A DNA stretch of 8,967 bases from CAYVUV01 sp964455095 (GTDB taxonomy: Bacteria; Desulfobacterota; Binatia; HRBIN30; CADEER01). Positions 7,494 through 8,967 of this stretch are shown here, piece after piece (position 1 is the stretch's first letter; every line of letters begins with the position of its first letter). The translations under genes and the position numbers were made by a program. Where the stretch lies: contig CAYVUV010000095.1 in assembly GCA_964455095.1 (NCBI GenBank), positions 1 through 8,967 on the forward strand. Direction: 5' to 3'. The notes under the pieces are model-generated. The model did not search any database. It was not told where the DNA came from and saw only the letters and a program-made list of their open reading frames with translations.

Positions 7494-8711
7494 ATGAGGA
7501 CGAGAACGACACGACTTCGCGCACTGACTCTGGCATGTGCACTCTTCGCCGCGGCTGGATGCGGCGACGACGGCGACAGCAACAGGACGCTAACCGTCGG
7601 CGTGCTGGCGCCGCTCGATGCGGGGCTGACGCAGTTCGGCCGCGGCATCCGCAACTCCGTGCAGCTCGCCGTCGATGAAGCCCGCGAGGCCGACCTGCTA
7701 CCTGGGTGGACCCTCGCGGTCGTCGCCGTCGATGACTCGTCCGACCCGACCATCGGAAGCCGCAACGCCGACCGCTTGCTCGACGACCCGAGCGTGATCG
7801 GCGTCGTCGGCACCTACAACTCCGGTGTCGCAGCCGCCGTGCAGCCCGCCTTCGAGTCGGCCGGCATCGCGCTGATCTCGCCGGGGAATACCGACCCGAC
7901 GCTCACCGTCGGACCCAACCGCAATCAACCGATGCGCCCGTACGACAACTACTTCCGCATGGTGGCCAACGACGCGCAGCAGGGCGGCTTTCTGGCACAG
8001 GCTGCGATCGATCGAGGCATCGACACGGTTGCGGTGGTCACGGACGAGAAACAGGTCAGCCAGGGCCTCGCCAACGACTTCCGCACGGCGTTCGTCGCCG
8101 CGGGCGGGTCCGTGCTTTCCTTCGAAGTCGTCCCACAAGGCGACACGAACTACACGCCGTACGCCGAGCGCGCTGCCGCGGCGCATCCCGAGTTGCTCTT
8201 CTTCGGCGGCGAATACGACCACGCGGCCCTGCTGAAGCAAGCCGCCCTCACCGCAGGCCTCGCCGTGCCGCTGATGGGCGGCGACGGGATCCAGGCCGAC
8301 GAATACATCGCCGCGGTCGGCACCAGCGCCGCGGGCGACCTGGCCAGCTCCGTCGGCGCGCCGGTGGAACGCGAGCCGGGCGGTCCGGCCTTTCTGATCG
8401 CCTACGACGCGCACGGCTTCGACGAGCCGCCCAGCAACTTCGGACCCTACGCCTACGACGCCGCGAACATCCTGCTGAGCGCGGCGAGTCGCGCCCTCGC
8501 CGGCCGCCGCAGCGTCGACGACGCCGCTCGCGCCGACGTCATCCGACGCGTGCAAGCCATCTCCAACGCCGCGCTGCTCAACGAAAGCGGCGCCGCCAGC
8601 GGTGAGATCGGGTTCAACGCCTTCGGCGATACGATCAATCCCGTCCTCACTCTGTATCGCGTCGAGAACAGTCGCTGGATTCCTCTCGAGCCCAGATCCG
8701 TCGCACGGTGA
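7494..8711 (+). CDS. Lipoprotein substrate-binding protein of a branched-chain amino acid-type ABC transporter (Leu/Ile/Val-binding, LivJ/LivK-like)
   Basis: The product has 405 residues. The ATG at 7494 is preferred because GGAGG lies 5 nt upstream and a lipoprotein signal follows (TLACALFAAAG-C23). The frame runs 24 codons further upstream without such signals. Mature protein: TVGVLAPLDAG and NSVQLAVDEA (about 34-63) open the first lobe. GTYNSGVAAAVQPAFESAGI and ISPGNTDPTLT (about 106-138) form the ligand-cleft region of periplasmic binding protein type 1 (Peripla_BP_6) proteins. YFRMVANDAQQGGFLA (about 153-167) starts the second lobe, FGPYAYDAANILL (about 316-328) is the typical hinge-side helix, and GEIGFNAFGD (about 371-379) the usual C-terminal turn. 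Length fits the family. It should bind a small solute outside the cytoplasmic membrane and deliver it to a LivHMGF-type permease. The substrate is not readable: such proteins bind amino acids, amides, urea or aromatic acids. No permease or ATPase gene is present; an IS110 element begins 222 bp downstream. Confidence 0.9.
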   Translation: MRTRTTRLRALTLACALFAAAGCGDDGDSNRTLTVGVLAPLDAGLTQFGRGIRNSVQLAVDEAREADLLPGWTLAVVAVDDSSDPTIGSRNADRLLDDPSVIGVVGTYNSGVAAAVQPAFESAGIALISPGNTDPTLTVGPNRNQPMRPYDNYFRMVANDAQQGGFLAQAAIDRGIDTVAVVTDEKQVSQGLANDFRTAFVAAGGSVLSFEVVPQGDTNYTPYAERAAAAHPELLFFGGEYDHAALLKQAALTAGLAVPLMGGDGIQADEYIAAVGTSAAGDLASSVGAPVEREPGGPAFLIAYDAHGFDEPPSNFGPYAYDAANILLSAASRALAGRRSVDDAARADVIRRVQAISNAALLNESGAASGEIGFNAFGDTINPVLTLYRVENSRWIPLEPRSVAR

Positions 8712-8756
8712 AGAACGCCACGCCGAAGCGTGCCCAGCAATTGGGTCTTCCCGGTT

Positions 8757-8788
8757 CCTCTCCCTCTGGGAGAGGTTAGGTGAGGGGA
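8757..8788 (+). repeat. REP-like palindromic element, copy 2
   Basis: CCTCTCCC (8757-8764), loop TCT, and GGGAGAGG (8768-8775) form a perfect 8-bp stem, followed by TTAGGTGAGGGGA. It is a near copy of the element at 1372-1408, differing in the loop and lacking one G in the tail. It starts 46 nt after the binding-protein stop codon. No T-run follows the stem, so terminator function is not indicated, although the stem could stabilise the 3' end of the transcript. Confidence 0.7.
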
Positions 8789-8843
8789 TCGAATGACTTT
8801 TCAACGAATCAGCAGTCGAAGCCATCGTTTCATCCCCTCACCT
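8778..8843. repeat. 12-bp inverted repeat around a 42-bp spacer
   Basis: AGGTGAGGGGAT (8778-8789) is the exact reverse complement of ATCCCCTCACCT (8832-8843). The left arm is the tail of the REP-like element. The right arm may be the tail of a second, inverted and truncated copy, making a REPIN- or MITE-like doublet. The 42 bp between the arms carry no recognised gene or motif. Confidence 0.65.
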
Positions 8844-8860
8844 GAAGATCATCTGGAAGG

Positions 8861-8925
8861 CCTCACCCCACGGGTTGTAACGTTCGGTTGAACCGGACCG
8901 ACGCAACCAACCCGTGGGGAGGAGG
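8861..8925 (+). promoter_or_regulatory. Strong hairpin leader overlapping the transposase Shine-Dalgarno
   Basis: CCCCACGGGTTG (8866-8877) pairs perfectly with CAACCCGTGGGG (8908-8919) around a 30-nt loop, and the loop holds a small CGGTT-G-AACCG hairpin (8885-8895). Below the main stem, CCTC (8861-8864) can pair with GAGG (8922-8925), the core of the AGGAGGT Shine-Dalgarno at 8920-8926. A transcript entering from upstream would thus mask the transposase RBS, as known for several insertion sequences. Alternatively the structure is part of an IS110-type guide (bridge) RNA, which in the IS110 group lies 5' of the recombinase gene. Confidence 0.6.
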
Positions 8926-8932
8926 TGTGGAG

Positions 8933-8967
8933 ATGAATGGATTGTACTGTGGGATCGATCTGCATTC
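8933..8967 (+). CDS. IS110-family transposase, N-terminus only (cut by the window edge)
   Basis: The ATG at 8933 has a perfect AGGAGGT Shine-Dalgarno 6 nt upstream. Eleven codons and two bases remain: MNGLYCGIDLH, followed by TC, probably Ser. The YxGIDLHS opening is typical of IS110-family DEDD recombinases. In those enzymes the Asp of GID (here residue 9) is the first catalytic Asp of the RuvC-like domain, and a C-terminal domain carries the catalytic Ser. Whether the gene is intact cannot be seen. The call rests on a very short but characteristic motif. Confidence 0.7.
   Translation, partial: MNGLYCGIDLH

Larger units (their letters stand above)
8861..8967 (+). mobile_element. Left part of an IS110-family insertion sequence (right end beyond the window)
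   Basis: The call rests on the transposase N-terminus at 8933 and the structured leader before it. The true left end cannot be placed: IS110 members lack clear terminal inverted repeats and often make no target duplication. The position given is only the start of the hairpin; the boundary could lie anywhere between the REP-like element and 8866. IS110-family members are known to favour REP-type palindromes as targets, which fits the neighbouring element. Confidence 0.6.

Noticed and set aside
7698..8825. 375-codon open frame on the minus strand
   Set aside because: Antisense to the binding-protein gene and running through the REP-like element; no recognisable motif.

Overview
The window is a GC-rich chromosomal stretch with strong AGGAGG-type ribosome binding sites. 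It carries large secreted proteins with PT-rich linkers and a dockerin-like C-terminus. This style suggests a soil or aquatic bacterium from the former Deltaproteobacteria, such as Candidatus Binatota or Myxococcota. That is an inference from architecture; no rRNA or other phylogenetic marker is present.

Layout from left to right: (1) 1-1185, minus strand: the N-terminal 395 residues of a secreted repeat protein running off the left edge. It has nine roughly 39-residue propeller-like repeats, each with a C-x5-C pair. (2) 1186-1440: an intergenic gap with a GTTC-N7-GTTC direct repeat and a GGGAGAGG/GGTGAGGGG palindromic element. (3) 1441-6273, minus strand: a 1610-residue secreted protein made of a signal peptide, an unrecognised N-terminal domain, a Cys-rich region, three tandem parallel beta-helix modules, a PT linker and a dockerin-like end. 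(4) 6274-6642: a gap holding, on the plus strand, the decayed 3' end of a short-chain dehydrogenase gene. (5) 6643-7122, minus strand: a small secreted glycine-zipper protein. (6) 7123-7493: a divergent intergenic region with a perfect double dyad operator-like site. (7) 7494-8711, plus strand: a lipoprotein of the branched-chain amino acid ABC-transporter substrate-binding type. (8) 8712-8967: a second copy of the palindromic element, a 12-bp inverted repeat, a strong hairpin, and the first codons of an IS110-family transposase running off the right edge.

The genes do not form one pathway. Four of the five intact or edge-truncated genes encode exported proteins, so this looks like a cell-surface and periplasmic accessory region with signs of turnover: a gene relic, dispersed palindromes and an insertion sequence. 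I found no convincing new defence or biosynthetic system. The observations most worth follow-up are the dyad operator and its possible link to the other GTTC-N7-GTTC site, the IS110 leader hairpin next to a REP-like palindrome, and the dehydrogenase relic.
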